Part shown: piece by piece, positions 22,144-32,800 of the stretch
Layout of the letters: each line of letters starts with the position of its first letter
Numbering within the stretch: position 1 is the first letter of the stretch
DNA from: a virus
Length of the DNA stretch: 64,000 nucleotides
Virus record (IMG/VR): IMGVR_UViG_3300002161_000764
Coordinates: 40,409-104,408 of that record
Reading direction: 5' to 3' (one strand)
The notes under the pieces: model-generated
Databases searched by the model: none
The model's input: the letters and a program-made list of their open reading frames with translations, nothing else
What the model was told of the DNA's origin: nothing
Translations under genes and position numbers: made by a program

Positions 22144-23304
22144 TTATTTTTCCACGTAAAAAATTTCACCACAATCCCATACAGGGCTTTTCAACCCGTG
22201 CTTAAATTGTGGATGAATTTTATATTCCTTTGGTTCATCAAACCCAATTATGTTTAGATTAAACTGCTGTGGAAGTGGCCAAGCACCACTAACCTTTAAA
22301 CACTTACCGTCAAGTAAAAGTTGTTCATCTTTTGAAATATTAATGTAGTTTTCAAACAGCCTATCCTTTACTTCATTTGGCATTATATCAATTTCATCTT
22401 CAAACAGCGATATAAGCGTAATTGACTTTCTTAGGCAGGATATTAATTTTTCTTGGTGATAGCCATTATAGGCACCTGCTGCTTCACTATGCCAGTATAA
22501 GCCGTTAATTTCAATTGCAAGGTTATGTTCAGGCAGATAGAAATCCAGTTCCCTCGGCTTTATAATTTTTCTATCATTTTCAACAAAATTGATGTTATTT
22601 TCTAACAACCACGTTTTAACGCGTATGTGTTGAGTGCTAATCTGGTGTGGAAAACATTTCTTGCACCTTGGTATTTGAGAGCACCAAACACGTCGTGAAA
22701 AAATATGACCACAAATATGCTGTAGTTTTACTTCTTGAGAACTAGTAGGATTTTCAACAAGTGATAGATTTTCTTTTTCAAGCAAGAAAGACAATCTTCT
22801 GGTGAATGCCTGAGACTTAATTTCCTGGGATTGATCACGCAATTTGCCTAGATTAAAGGCGTTCTCTACACCATATTTTTTAAGCATTACTTTTTTAAAA
22901 TAGGAACCTCCAAAATAGTGCTCTGGTGTGGAGCCATATTTCTGAAGAACCGTTGCTGCTGCTTTATGTTTTGTTACTTCTAATTTTTGAGGATAGTCTA
23001 TTCCATATTTTTTAATGTTAGATTGCTTTCTAGCATACTGAGTTGTCTCAGCGTTAGCGCTGCATCTTGCAGAACAAAACTTTCTAAAAGTGCCTCTTGC
23101 GAATATTGTAGATTGACCACAAATAGCACACCCCTCAGGTTGCCCGTTTTGATCTATCCAAGCAACCTCAGCAGGTGTTCTTCCATTTAGTAACTTTTTG
23201 ATTTGCGGAGTTACTAACTTTTTCCAATTGGAATTTATTGAACCATCCTCTTTTATAATTGCTGATTTTTTAAGAATATCAGTTATCACTGCTGTTGCCA
23301 CCAC
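22144..23304 (-). CDS. EDxHD (Vsr-like) homing endonuclease with zinc fingers
   Basis: 386 residues. An N-terminal zinc finger (CAICGQ ... FCSARCSAN), repeated KKYG units (IKKYGIDYPQK, LQKYGSTPEHYF, LKKYGVENAF) as in NUMOD-type DNA binding, a second zinc finger (CGHIFSRR ... CKKCF), then the nuclease core: RELDFYLPEHNLAIEINGLY followed by WHSE and SLFEDE. This resembles I-Bth0305I-like enzymes. No ATG exists before the conserved part; the frame opens right after a TGA with GTG GTG, inside the last codons of gp55 (26-bp overlap), so a GTG start is likely. Codons are more AT-rich than in gp46/47, consistent with arrival by transfer. Confidence 0.85.
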   Translation of the reverse strand: MVATAVITDILKKSAIIKEDGSINSNWKKLVTPQIKKLLNGRTPAEVAWIDQNGQPEGCAICGQSTIFARGTFRKFCSARCSANAETTQYARKQSNIKKYGIDYPQKLEVTKHKAAATVLQKYGSTPEHYFGGSYFKKVMLKKYGVENAFNLGKLRDQSQEIKSQAFTRRLSFLLEKENLSLVENPTSSQEVKLQHICGHIFSRRVWCSQIPRCKKCFPHQISTQHIRVKTWLLENNINFVENDRKIIKPRELDFYLPEHNLAIEINGLYWHSEAAGAYNGYHQEKLISCLRKSITLISLFEDEIDIMPNEVKDRLFENYINISKDEQLLLDGKCLKVSGAWPLPQQFNLNIIGFDEPKEYKIHPQFKHGLKSPVWDCGEIFYVEK

Positions 23305-23737
23305 TCATAAAAGCTGTTTCATCAGAAGTTTTTCCAGATGAACGCTCTTGAAATGAGAAGGAAGGATTAACGCCAGCATCCACAAGAAGTTCATCGCGTA
23401 TGTCACGTTGCTTCTTTTCATCTGCAAGGTATTGAAGAAAACTTCGATAAACAGCAGTAGTGTAGAAAGCGAATGGATTGTCTGACTTCTCAGGATCAAA
23501 CTTGTGCCAGTTTGCACACAGATTAACAACGGCAAATGACACCATATCTTCTCTAAATGAATATCCGCCAAAGCTTGCGGAATAGGAATACCGCTCGGCA
23601 ATCATGTGGAGATATTTTGCGAGAATAGGTGACAACTTGCCCTTTTCTTTTGCCTCTTTAATGGATTCAAGCAATTGAGCATTAGTGACATAATGTCCCT
23701 TCGTAGTAGTAGATCTTGGTTTCTTGTAGGTAGGCAT
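23279..23737 (-). CDS. 55: Late-transcription sigma factor gp55
   Basis: 152 residues (T4: 185). The core block EDMVSFAVVNLCANWHKFDP with NPFAFYTTAVYRSFLQYL is the sigma region 2-like part of the T4 gp55 family, which directs host RNA polymerase to TATAAATA late promoters. Many matching octamers occur in this window. Location beside gp47/gp46 follows T4. The 3' end is overlapped by the homing endonuclease start. Confidence 0.93.
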   Translation of the reverse strand: MPTYKKPRSTTTKGHYVTNAQLLESIKEAKEKGKLSPILAKYLHMIAERYSYSASFGGYSFREDMVSFAVVNLCANWHKFDPEKSDNPFAFYTTAVYRSFLQYLADEKKQRDIRDELLVDAGVNPSFSFQERSSGKTSDETAFMSGGNSSDN

Positions 23738-23842
23738 TATTTTCCTTTACGGTCACGCATCTAAACGCAATATTTGTAATTGTAACATTTTCTTTACACG
23801 CCGTTTATCAAAATTTAGGTCCAGGACGATTAGACAAACGAG

Positions 23843-23850
23843 CATAAATA
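23843..23850 (+). promoter_or_regulatory. T4-type late promoter (CATAAATA) of the baseplate operon
   Basis: GCATAAATACC lies 24 bp before the nucleotidyltransferase ATG, at the head of the plus-strand block that runs through gp48, gp53, the hub, gp5 and gp25. Confidence 0.65.
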
Positions 23851-23873
23851 CCTAAAGTCCCATGGAGATAAGT

Positions 23874-24557
23874 ATGGAATTCTTGTCAGAAGAAGAAAAG
23901 GCAGAGAAAATTGGTTATCAAGACAAGCGAGTTGTTGTCATGGTTGGTCGTTTTCAGCCTCCAACGCGTGGGCACTACAAGGTTATTGACGCGATGAAGT
24001 CATTCATCAGGTCAAACCCAGACCTTGACCTTGATAGGATGCCAGTAGTTGTCATTGTAGCAGGAAGCAAGTCTGATTCAGATAAGAAAAGAAATCCACT
24101 CAGTGGCGATGACCGTAAGAAATTCATGGAAAGTTCTGGAAAAGCAAATGGGGTAACTTTTCTGATTGCACCCAATGCATTTGCTGCCTTCACAAAGGTA
24201 AGAGAAGAAGGAATGGAGCCCATCGCAGTTGCTTGTGGTGAGGACCGTGAAAAGGACTATCTAAAGATTCTAGATAAGCACTTCAGGGATGAGGATGATG
24301 AGCCAATTGAACATCATGTAATCTCGCTGGACCGCGACTTTGATACTGAAAAAGATGATGGTGAAGACTATTTTAATATGGTCATTGACATGATAAACAA
24401 TGGCGATGAAATAGATGATAACCAAATAAGCGGATCATTAGCACGTCATGCAGTAAAGAATGATCAGTTAGATGCTTTTGCATACATTGTTGGGCTAGAC
24501 GCAAAGAAGAAGTTGGCAGAAAAACTATTTGACAAAGTGAAGGAGGCTATTGAATGA
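23874..24557 (+). CDS. HIGH-type nucleotidyltransferase (NMNAT/cytidylyltransferase fold)
   Basis: 227 residues from the second ATG (GGAG six bases before it; the first ATG at 23862 has none). The nucleotidyltransferase loop is VGRFQPPTRGHYKVI (22-36) and the second family motif ISGSLAR at 185-191, matching ISxTxxR. The first His of the HxGH motif is Thr31, while H34 is kept. The family joins nucleotides to phosphorylated substrates (NMN, CTP-linked). It leads a structural operon and overlaps gp48 by ATGA, an odd place for an enzyme. Substrate unknown. Confidence 0.8.
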   Translation: MEFLSEEEKAEKIGYQDKRVVVMVGRFQPPTRGHYKVIDAMKSFIRSNPDLDLDRMPVVVIVAGSKSDSDKKRNPLSGDDRKKFMESSGKANGVTFLIAPNAFAAFTKVREEGMEPIAVACGEDREKDYLKILDKHFRDEDDEPIEHHVISLDRDFDTEKDDGEDYFNMVIDMINNGDEIDDNQISGSLARHAVKNDQLDAFAYIVGLDAKKKLAEKLFDKVKEAIE

Positions 24558-25762
24558 TAAAGAGCCTCATTACGAGCGCAGTTTCTTCTGCTTTACCACT
24601 TGCCGTGAATAACACTGTTGGCGATGTAAAAACAAAAATTGCTGAACTAGGTAGCAAAGTCAAAAATGTTTTCAATAATTCTGGACCATTTACAAAACTT
24701 GGTGCCAATGCACCATCTCTTACAAGCACGGCGAAGGAGCAACTTTTAGCCAGAACAGACTTGAAGGCAATTGCGCCAAATATGACAACTCAGGATATAG
24801 ATGAGAAGATTAGAGATATGGCAGGTAACCCGTGGCAGGGGACTGAACTTGACTCTGATGCTGCTACAAAATTGGTGCAAGATGCTGTTGACCAAGATGT
24901 CACCGCTGCACAGATGAAACAGGCTAAGAATGAGAATGCTCCAGTAGAACAGGATTTATCGCACATAATAAAACTTACTGAGGTATGGTCAAGTTTAGAG
25001 GTGCCATTTAGAATTATGCCTGAAATTACTGAAAGTCGTTCAGTTGAATATGAAGCGGTGCAACCTCCCCAATCACCATCTGCATTTCAGAAATACAAAG
25101 GAACAACAAATACCCAGTGGACAGTAAATGCCACGTTTATCTGTAGAACGTCTGCTGAAGCAACAAACAATTTGATTTTCTTGAACCGGCTTAGAGGGTG
25201 GACAATGCCATTCTTCGGTTCTAAACTTTCAAGATATGGACAAGAGTGGGCTTCACGGCTTGGAGCACCTCCTCCAGTTCTAATTCTAGAAGGCTGGCGA
25301 CAGAATATGCTTGGGCCTACTTATGTTGTAATTACTTCCCTAAACTGGAACTTTCCGCGCGATGTTGACTATATTCCTGCATATGAAATTGATTCTGCTG
25401 ATACTGGGGAAATAATGTACCGTGATGACACAACACCAAACATACCATTTCCAACGGTGATGCAACTGCAAATTCAACTTGTTGAAGCCTTCTCTACTGA
25501 CCAAGTTAATGGATTTGACTTACCTAAGTTTAGGGCAGGAAAGTATAAAGAAGCATTTGAGCGACTTCCACGTGGACAAGCAGGCACTATTACTGAGTGG
25601 GCAGAAGATGTACAGCAAGAAGCACAGCAAGTTGGCAGCGGCCAAACAAACGTCACATCTGAGAGTACTTCTCCTCCATCTGAGCCTGAAGCAGTTCAGT
25701 ACACAAGCCCAGAAGAACCTCTAACGAACCGTACTGGTGGCTATTATGGTGGAGGTGAATAA
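24554..25762 (+). CDS. 48: Baseplate tail tube cap gp48
   Basis: 402 residues (T4: 364). Family blocks: FRIMPEITESRSVEYEAVQP, LRGWTMPFFG, ASRLGAPPPVLILEG, VITSLNWNFPRDVDYIP and PFPTVMQLQIQLVEAFSTDQ. gp48 sits on the hub and starts tail-tube polymerisation. A long N-terminal helical extension and a low-complexity Pro/Ser/Thr/Gly C-terminus exceed the T4 protein. No gp54 is seen next to it. Confidence 0.9.
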   Translation: MIKSLITSAVSSALPLAVNNTVGDVKTKIAELGSKVKNVFNNSGPFTKLGANAPSLTSTAKEQLLARTDLKAIAPNMTTQDIDEKIRDMAGNPWQGTELDSDAATKLVQDAVDQDVTAAQMKQAKNENAPVEQDLSHIIKLTEVWSSLEVPFRIMPEITESRSVEYEAVQPPQSPSAFQKYKGTTNTQWTVNATFICRTSAEATNNLIFLNRLRGWTMPFFGSKLSRYGQEWASRLGAPPPVLILEGWRQNMLGPTYVVITSLNWNFPRDVDYIPAYEIDSADTGEIMYRDDTTPNIPFPTVMQLQIQLVEAFSTDQVNGFDLPKFRAGKYKEAFERLPRGQAGTITEWAEDVQQEAQQVGSGQTNVTSESTSPPSEPEAVQYTSPEEPLTNRTGGYYGGGE

Positions 25763-26139
25763 TGGCTGAAAAAAATAGCACACTTGTAAAAACTTCAAGA
25801 TACGTTGCTGGAGGCACCTCCGAAGTAAACAGGAATGCAATTGAATGGTGGGAAAAAAATACCATTAATCGTGATCCTTCAGACACATCCTATGTTGTAG
25901 AAAAGCGCTTTGAGGGGCGTTTAGATATGATAATTGCAGTCAATATAGGTGAACAATTTTCTAGATATTGGTGGGTTGTTGCTATGATGAATAGTGTTCT
26001 TGACCCATTCAATGAAGTGAAAGAAGGAAGAGTTCTATATCTTCCAACAAAAGAACGGCTGCAAAGTATGCTTACTGGAAAAATGGGTGGCATACCTTCA
26101 ACTCGACAAGTTCCAATATCAATATTACCAATAGTATAA
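25762..26139 (+). CDS. 53: Baseplate wedge protein gp53-like
   Basis: 125 residues, shorter than T4 gp53 (196). Characteristic order: a YVVEKRFEGRLDMIIAVNIG strand set, then WWVVAMMNSVLDPFNEVKEG and VLYLPTKERLQSML; the last part resembles the LysM-like end of gp53. It connects neighbouring baseplate wedges. The start overlaps the gp48 stop. Confidence 0.82.
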   Translation: MAEKNSTLVKTSRYVAGGTSEVNRNAIEWWEKNTINRDPSDTSYVVEKRFEGRLDMIIAVNIGEQFSRYWWVVAMMNSVLDPFNEVKEGRVLYLPTKERLQSMLTGKMGGIPSTRQVPISILPIV

Positions 26140-28350
26140 ATGACAGATCCAAAAACCACCACGTCGTACGAGTTGTTTAATCCACTCGACGCATTTTCAA
26201 CATATTCAACTCACTTCGTTATACTTGCGGCTCGTACCACAGAGAATGCAAGGCTGTTTACAGAAGTTGAAAGAAACGTTGAAACACTTGCTGCTATAGA
26301 TGCGACGCCTGCACTGGGGGACAAAGTAAACTACCCAGGAGCAAAGGGTGATGTATTTCTTGTGATTGATACCCGCAGATTCTCGCAGTATACTGTTGAG
26401 AATATGAAATATGAGGTTTTGATAAATGGGCTGTCAAAGGGGCAATCACACGCAAACTTAGCGACTTTGGTCGAAATGACTGTGCTAGATAGCGTTGGAA
26501 TTTCTTTCATCAACTACATGCAATGGCTGATGGATTCAAAAATGCAGACCAATTTTGACGGTATGATTTTCTTGATTCGCGTCATATTCGTCGGTCACCT
26601 AGAAGATGGCACATCTCAAACTGTGCAGGATATTACTATTCCCGCCCACCTCTTTAAGATGGAGGTCAATCTTGATTATGCGAAGGGCATTTATAATTTA
26701 GAGTTTATGCCAAATACGAATTTCTCAATTAGCGAACATCGTAGGTGGCTAAACATTGGTACTGCATCGAGTTATTTTACTGGTGATGGAAACAAGACGC
26801 TTGGTGGACTTATTGATTCTTTTGAAGTTAGACTAAATGAAGAATCTTCAAAAAATTACAATGCACTACAACCACTGCTGAAGCAGGCTGGTAGGCCGCC
26901 GGCCCAGACAACGGGTAAATTTGGAAGACTTGTAAAGTATCAAATTACTGTTCCAGAAGATTGGAGAAAATTCACATTTACTGGAGCAAGTGTGAATGCG
27001 GCAGAGGAAAGAAACTTTGTTGATGAATTGAAAAAGCAAGAGTCTGCAAAGACAGAACAACAGAAAAAACAGTCTTCACCTAGCGATGGTACGTCTGCGC
27101 CCACAAAAGATGCTCATATGTCTGTAAATGCTGGCATACTAATTACCGATGTGCTAGATTTAATATTCAAACAAGTGAAGGAAATTGCACAATTTGCAAA
27201 TTCTGAAAAAGTATCAGATACTGACAAGTATCTAACATTCTATAAGCACGTGATCGGTATTACCAGCGACGAAGAAACTGTTACGCTACACGTAGATGTA
27301 GTGCCTTTTGAAGTACCAAATATTAAGCCTCCATCGCAGAAAGATACAGCGTCTTCTGTTTCACAACATCAAGATAAATTCTATGTTGAAGTTACTGATG
27401 CAGCCACTAAAACAAAAAAGAGAATACCAAAGAACTATTTTGAACTCGATTATATTTTTACTGGAAAAAATACGCATATACTAAACTTTGATATGAAGAT
27501 CCAGGATCTTCAATTTATGCTAGCATCAAATACCAAGGTTAGTGAAGGCGAATTAGTCTCACAGGTACTTGAGGGACAGGGAGATAAACAAAAGGCAGAA
27601 GCACAGGCAAAACTTTCGCCAAGAATAAAAGAAGTTTTATCTGCACGACAATATGACCCGCTTCTAATTCCCACCCTAACAAAGGAGGAACTTGCATCTT
27701 TTTCTGCGTTTACAAACTTTAGAAATAAAGAAGAACAACGAGAAACAACTGCATATGTACAGCAGTATTCAAGGAACCTTTCAGCATTTTATGCAATAAG
27801 CCCAGTTCAAATTTCTATGACCATAAAAGGCAATCCACTTATTATGGGAAAGTTTAATTTGCCTGAATTTCCACCAAATATTTCAACTACTACAAATACT
27901 GGCGCTGAAGGTGGCCAAACAACGGCTACGAGTCAAACAGCAAAGCAAGAGTATAGACAAAAATTTGAAGAGCGAGTGCTGAAGAAGAAAAACGGTGTTG
28001 TGAGAGGAAATACGCCTGGCACTTTCAGTGTTAATCCACCAATTGGCAATGACAGTTATGTTTCTACCCCAGTGTTTGTTAAGGTAAACATTAAGGGACC
28101 AAATGTTGATTTCTTAGACAATGGACAGATTGTAACTTTAGATGACGCAGGCAAAAATCTTGCACCATTTGCAACTGAGGTACTGTATGATAACTACTAT
28201 GTAGTGTTTAAAGTAGTAAACAAAATAGAGCGTGGTATCTTTACGCAGGAACTAGAACTGTGGTCTCATAACGTATATGGTCAAGGAAAGTTAACTTCTG
28301 AGCAGATTCAGACGAAACAGCCCAATAAGGCACCAGCAACTACTGGATAA
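26140..28350 (+). CDS. Baseplate hub structural protein (gp27 position)
   Basis: 736 residues, directly before the gp5 spike gene where the hub trimer is expected. It begins with STHFVILAARTTENARLF and has beta-rich N- and C-terminal parts (NVDFLDNGQIVTLDDAG, ATEVLYDNYYVVFKVVNKIE) separated by a Lys/Gln/Ser linker around 305-330. The length is almost twice T4 gp27 (391), so it may fuse hub functions or belong to the larger hub type of marine T4-like phages. Exact orthology to gp27 is inferred from position. Confidence 0.65.
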   Translation: MTDPKTTTSYELFNPLDAFSTYSTHFVILAARTTENARLFTEVERNVETLAAIDATPALGDKVNYPGAKGDVFLVIDTRRFSQYTVENMKYEVLINGLSKGQSHANLATLVEMTVLDSVGISFINYMQWLMDSKMQTNFDGMIFLIRVIFVGHLEDGTSQTVQDITIPAHLFKMEVNLDYAKGIYNLEFMPNTNFSISEHRRWLNIGTASSYFTGDGNKTLGGLIDSFEVRLNEESSKNYNALQPLLKQAGRPPAQTTGKFGRLVKYQITVPEDWRKFTFTGASVNAAEERNFVDELKKQESAKTEQQKKQSSPSDGTSAPTKDAHMSVNAGILITDVLDLIFKQVKEIAQFANSEKVSDTDKYLTFYKHVIGITSDEETVTLHVDVVPFEVPNIKPPSQKDTASSVSQHQDKFYVEVTDAATKTKKRIPKNYFELDYIFTGKNTHILNFDMKIQDLQFMLASNTKVSEGELVSQVLEGQGDKQKAEAQAKLSPRIKEVLSARQYDPLLIPTLTKEELASFSAFTNFRNKEEQRETTAYVQQYSRNLSAFYAISPVQISMTIKGNPLIMGKFNLPEFPPNISTTTNTGAEGGQTTATSQTAKQEYRQKFEERVLKKKNGVVRGNTPGTFSVNPPIGNDSYVSTPVFVKVNIKGPNVDFLDNGQIVTLDDAGKNLAPFATEVLYDNYYVVFKVVNKIERGIFTQELELWSHNVYGQGKLTSEQIQTKQPNKAPATTG

Positions 28351-28354
28351 CAGC

Positions 28355-29452
28355 ATGAACTTGATACCATTTGTAGAAGGAATTGTAATTGACACATCTG
28401 ACCCACAACAGATGGGCAGAATAAAGGTGCACTGTCCATCTATTGACGGTGACAAAATTGATCCTGCAAGTATTCCATGGGTTTCATATGTTAGTCCATT
28501 AGCAGGGCAAACAGTAAATTATCCTGCAGGCAGTTCAGCAGCAGTGGCGCGAGGACCACATTCATATGGGTTTTGGGCTATCCCCAAGATAGGAACTCTA
28601 GTAATTGTTGGCTTCTTATATGGTGACCATAACCTGCGCTTCTATATTGGCTCATACTTTGGCGATCATGGTAATCGTTCTCTTCCTGCAGGAAGAAATA
28701 CATCATCTGCTGGGCCAATTACAGACATTCTCGAGCCTGTTGAACCATCTGCTACCAATCTTAAGCAGCAGTTTCAGGGAAAACTAGATACTTCAGAGGC
28801 ACGTACGCGCGGGGGCTATGAACGTCAGGTGGCTCAGCCACGGACAGATAAAGATGGTACTGAAGGCTACCATAAAGGCACAGTTGAAAGTGGCTTAGAC
28901 CCACAAACATACTGCATAACAACGCCTGGTAGAAACAGCATCATTATTCAGGACAACCCTGAAAATGCAAGAATTAGAATTAAAACTGCTGAGGGGGCAC
29001 AGATAATTCTGGATGATGCAAATGAGCGCATCTATGTAAGCACGGCAAAAGGTAAGAGTTGGGTAGAACTTGACCAAGATGGTAGAATTCATGTATATGC
29101 TGCAGATAGCATAAGCGTAACTTCAGGTGCAGACATCAACTTTAGCGCCAAGGGCGACTTTAATGTGCATGCAGGCGGAAATATAAATTTACTTGCGGTG
29201 GGGCATGGACGCCTGACTGCATGTAAGGACATTTCACTGAGCGCTGATACTACCGTAAATATTGAAAGTAAAGACCAGATGAACTTGTTATCAGCCGCAA
29301 GTATTATTCAGACGGGTAAGAAAGACATTCACCTCAATGGTCCAGATGCAAGTTCAGCGCTATGTGCAGAAGAACCAAAAACTGTCCCACAGCACGAGCC
29401 TTGGACAAGAAGTGCAACTAAGGGCAAACGTGGTAAAAATTGGAAAGCATAA
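28355..29452 (+). CDS. 5: Central spike protein gp5-like (no lysozyme domain)
   Basis: 365 residues. The N-terminal OB fold is visible (VEGIVIDTSDPQQMGRIKVH, PWVSYVSPLAG, PKIGTLVIVGFLYGD). Residues 190-330 form a repetitive beta-helix with VgrG-like short strands (IRIKTAEGAQIILDDANERI, ISVTSGADINFSAKGDFNVH). The C-terminal QHEPWTR is typical of marine T4-like gp5. The T4 lysozyme domain between OB and helix is absent, so wall degradation must come from elsewhere, perhaps the M23/GH108 protein at 56 kb. Confidence 0.88.
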   Translation: MNLIPFVEGIVIDTSDPQQMGRIKVHCPSIDGDKIDPASIPWVSYVSPLAGQTVNYPAGSSAAVARGPHSYGFWAIPKIGTLVIVGFLYGDHNLRFYIGSYFGDHGNRSLPAGRNTSSAGPITDILEPVEPSATNLKQQFQGKLDTSEARTRGGYERQVAQPRTDKDGTEGYHKGTVESGLDPQTYCITTPGRNSIIIQDNPENARIRIKTAEGAQIILDDANERIYVSTAKGKSWVELDQDGRIHVYAADSISVTSGADINFSAKGDFNVHAGGNINLLAVGHGRLTACKDISLSADTTVNIESKDQMNLLSAASIIQTGKKDIHLNGPDASSALCAEEPKTVPQHEPWTRSATKGKRGKNWKA

Positions 29453-29455
29453 GAA

Positions 29456-29842
29456 ATGATAACTAGGAAGGCAATTTATAGAGGTTTTTCTACTGCTTAT
29501 CATAAAGATAACAGGACTGCGGGCTTTACAACGGCAAATGTTGAAGCAGTCAAGAGAGACCTTTTGAATCACATCCACACCGTCAAAGGTGAGCGAGTGA
29601 TGATGCCTAATTTTGGGACTAGAATTCCGCTGCTAGCATTTGAGCCGCTGGACCAAAAAACACTTGCAATTGTCGAATATGACTTGAGAGAAGTCTTCAA
29701 CTATGACCCGCGTGTTGAACTGGTAGAGTTGGCAGTAATGGCACTGCCAAACGAAAATGCCATAGTTGCGTATGCAGATTTACGCTACCTAGAGATTAAT
29801 GCAACCGAGACGCTTAAACTCGAGTTTCCTGTGGGTGGTTGA
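29456..29842 (+). CDS. 25: Baseplate wedge protein gp25
   Basis: 128 residues (T4: 132) with the gp25/GpW core VKRDLLNHIHTVKGERVMMP, NFGTRIPLLAFEPLD and YDPRVELVELAV. gp25 primes sheath assembly and joins the wedge core with gp6 and gp53. It lies between the spike gene and gp6. Confidence 0.95.
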   Translation: MITRKAIYRGFSTAYHKDNRTAGFTTANVEAVKRDLLNHIHTVKGERVMMPNFGTRIPLLAFEPLDQKTLAIVEYDLREVFNYDPRVELVELAVMALPNENAIVAYADLRYLEINATETLKLEFPVGG

Positions 29843-29899
29843 TAAAAACCGAGATGGAATAATCACTAAATAACTCTATTATTTGAATGGTGTGGTAAT

Positions 29900-32800
29900 A
29901 TGGCGTTGAGGACAACATACTCTGCTGAGCAATGGGAAAAGGTTTATCAGGCATTTTCTGCTGTAAATTTTACATCCTTTGACTTTGATACCATCAAGCA
30001 GTCACTTATTGACTATACTAAGACGTACTACCCTGAACAGTTCAATAGTTACATTGAAAGTTCAGAGTTTATCGCTTTGCTAGAGATATTTGCCTATATC
30101 TGCGAGCAACTTGCCTATCGAATTGATATGGTAAGTCACGAAAATTTCATCACGACTGCTCAGCGCAAGCAGTCTATTCTTCGCCTTGCGAAACTTATTT
30201 CATACAAGGCAACAAGAAATATCGCCGTTCGTGGTCTTGTAAAAATCACTACGGTGGTAACCACTGAGCAGGTATTTGACAGCCGAGGCGTAAATCTATC
30301 AGGATTAACCATCGTCTGGAATGACCCAAATAATTCTAACTGGAAAGAGCAGTTCTTCCTGGTGATCAACCGAATTTTGAATTCCAGGTTTGGCGAACCG
30401 CAGAAGACCTTCCAAATCGGTGATGTGGTAATGGACCTTTATTCTCTAAAGAATAATGCTGATTCATTCCCTGTTGGTGTTTTCCCATTTACCGTAAACA
30501 CTGGTACTGAAACACACCCAATGGAATTTGTTCCCGCTGACCTAGATGAAAATGGTCCTTTCGAGCGAGAGCCTGACCCAATTGCTGCAATGTCAATCAT
30601 CTATGCAAATGACGGTATAGGCGATGGTTCAGACTACACTGGCTTCCTTGGCTTCGTAAAGCAGGGCGTTCTGTCACGTGTTGATTATGAAATTGCGGAT
30701 GTGCTGCCAAACCGCCAGTTAGATTTTGAAACAGGAAATATCAACCATACTGATGTGTGGGTTCAGCGAATTGATACCTTCGATAGAATTATTGAGCGCT
30801 GGAAACAAGTCGATAGCATCTCTGAGCAAAACCTTACGTTCAATGAGATTAGAGACACACGTAAGAAGTTCGAGGTTGATACTCTAGAAAATGACAGAAT
30901 AAAAGTAATATTTGGTGATGGTGACTTCAGCGATATTCCTCAAGGAACGTTTAGGTTCTGGGTAAGACAGTCTGCTGGCAGAAGTCTAGTAATTCAGAAG
31001 AATAGACTTGTAAATCAGGGAATGAACTTCTCATACACAGGGTCTTCTGGAAATGCTGAGACGTGTGGTATTACGTTCAGCCTCACTAGTACTCTTCAGA
31101 ATGGTTCTGCAACTGAAAGTATTGAGCATATTCGTCGGTCTTCTCCAGCCACATACTACGCACAAAATAGAATGGTAAATGGTCAGGACTACAACACATA
31201 TATGTTGAAGGATCCAACCATTCTTAGACTGAAGGCTATCAATCGAACTTTTGCAGGTCAACCAAAATACATTGACTGGAATGATGCTTCTGGTTCATAT
31301 GAAAATGTAAAACTGTTTGGCGATGACCTAACGATGCGTTATTCCATTGGGGTAAATTCGCAAACAACATCAATAAGTGGAAGAGCACTTATTGACAGCA
31401 TTATTGAGCCACTAATGAATACCAGTGGCGTAATTAATATGATGCTGCACATTTCAGCAAGTGACCCAATTATGAAGGGTGTTGTATCTTCTCCAAGAAG
31501 GAAGTTTATTGAAGATAATAGAGGTGGTATCTATTTTGATAAAAACAACTCATTCGTTAGTCTAATTTCTGCAGTTACTGCAGATGGTTCTTTAAAGGAA
31601 AAAACTGCAATTCAGGCGCTGATTGACCGTCACTACTATGGCGAACCTCTTGAAACTGTAGTTCTCGGCGATGGCACCATTCTTGGTAGAATTCCAGATC
31701 CAGATTTATTCCCAAAAGATGACAGCAAAATCTATCAGCAAAATCTGCCAAGAACAATAGATGGTGTGAATAAGTTTCCACCAGGAGATATCGGTTCAGG
31801 GCTTCAGCCTATTGCAGATCAAGATTATTTTGGTCTTCGCTATAATCGCTATACGAATGGTATTGGAAATGGTAGTATTGATGTCACAACATATAACACC
31901 GATTGGGTTGCTTCAAACTATTGGATGAATGGAGAAGTATTCACGTTAGAAGTTCAAACAGACGGTGAAACTATTTCTGTACGAAGCAACTTAAGAGGTA
32001 CATTCCCATCAGCAACAGTTGGCGAGGTTTATTACTTCTTGCCTGAGGGGCAGATTACCCCAGTTGAAATGTTTTTGGTGACTGTCGGCACAATTCCATT
32101 TGAGCAGGGAGATGCATTTATTCTTGATACCTCTTCAGCGGGTAGTCTGTCTGCTCGCACCTACCCATCTGATGCCACACAAGTATTCAATTTGAATGGA
32201 TGGTGGCAGATTTTAGGCTTCTCTGAAATGCCAGCATATTCATCAGGAATTGTTGATAGTGAGTATTTTGACCAGAAATTTACAACTGAAGAAACTGACC
32301 CAACCCTTAGACAACATTCATGGCTAATTTTTGTGCGTAAGATTCGTCAGCAGCCAACCAATAATGTAATTGGATATGAAGTTCATAGTCGTGAACTAAA
32401 GTTGGTGATTGAAAGTCTGACAACTAAGTTTTGGTTTAATGCGGTGGATCAACTTATTGACAATGAAACAAAGAAAGTTGTCTTTGATAATGTTAAAATT
32501 CTACGATCAAATCTAAATTGGAATGGTGAACTCCTTGGCAAAAATCAAGTATATGACGTTGTTGGCGCTGTAGTTGACAGCGATGGCATTACTAATTTCA
32601 ATAGACTGGAAATTGTTCCAACAGACTTGCTAAATGAGGATGAAAGTGGAAATCTCATTCCTGACCGACTGCTTCAGTTTGAAAACTTTGCAGGAACAGG
32701 AACTGGTTCCCCTTCATATGAGTACTTTATAGTAGGGGCACCAGAAGTTCTGCTTGAGGGTGCTCAACTAGCAGATGCAATTGCTGCATTTGGCGTTGCT

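Noticed and set aside
29866-29880. CTAAATAA before gp6 as a late promoter
   Set aside because: It does not keep the ATAAATA core.
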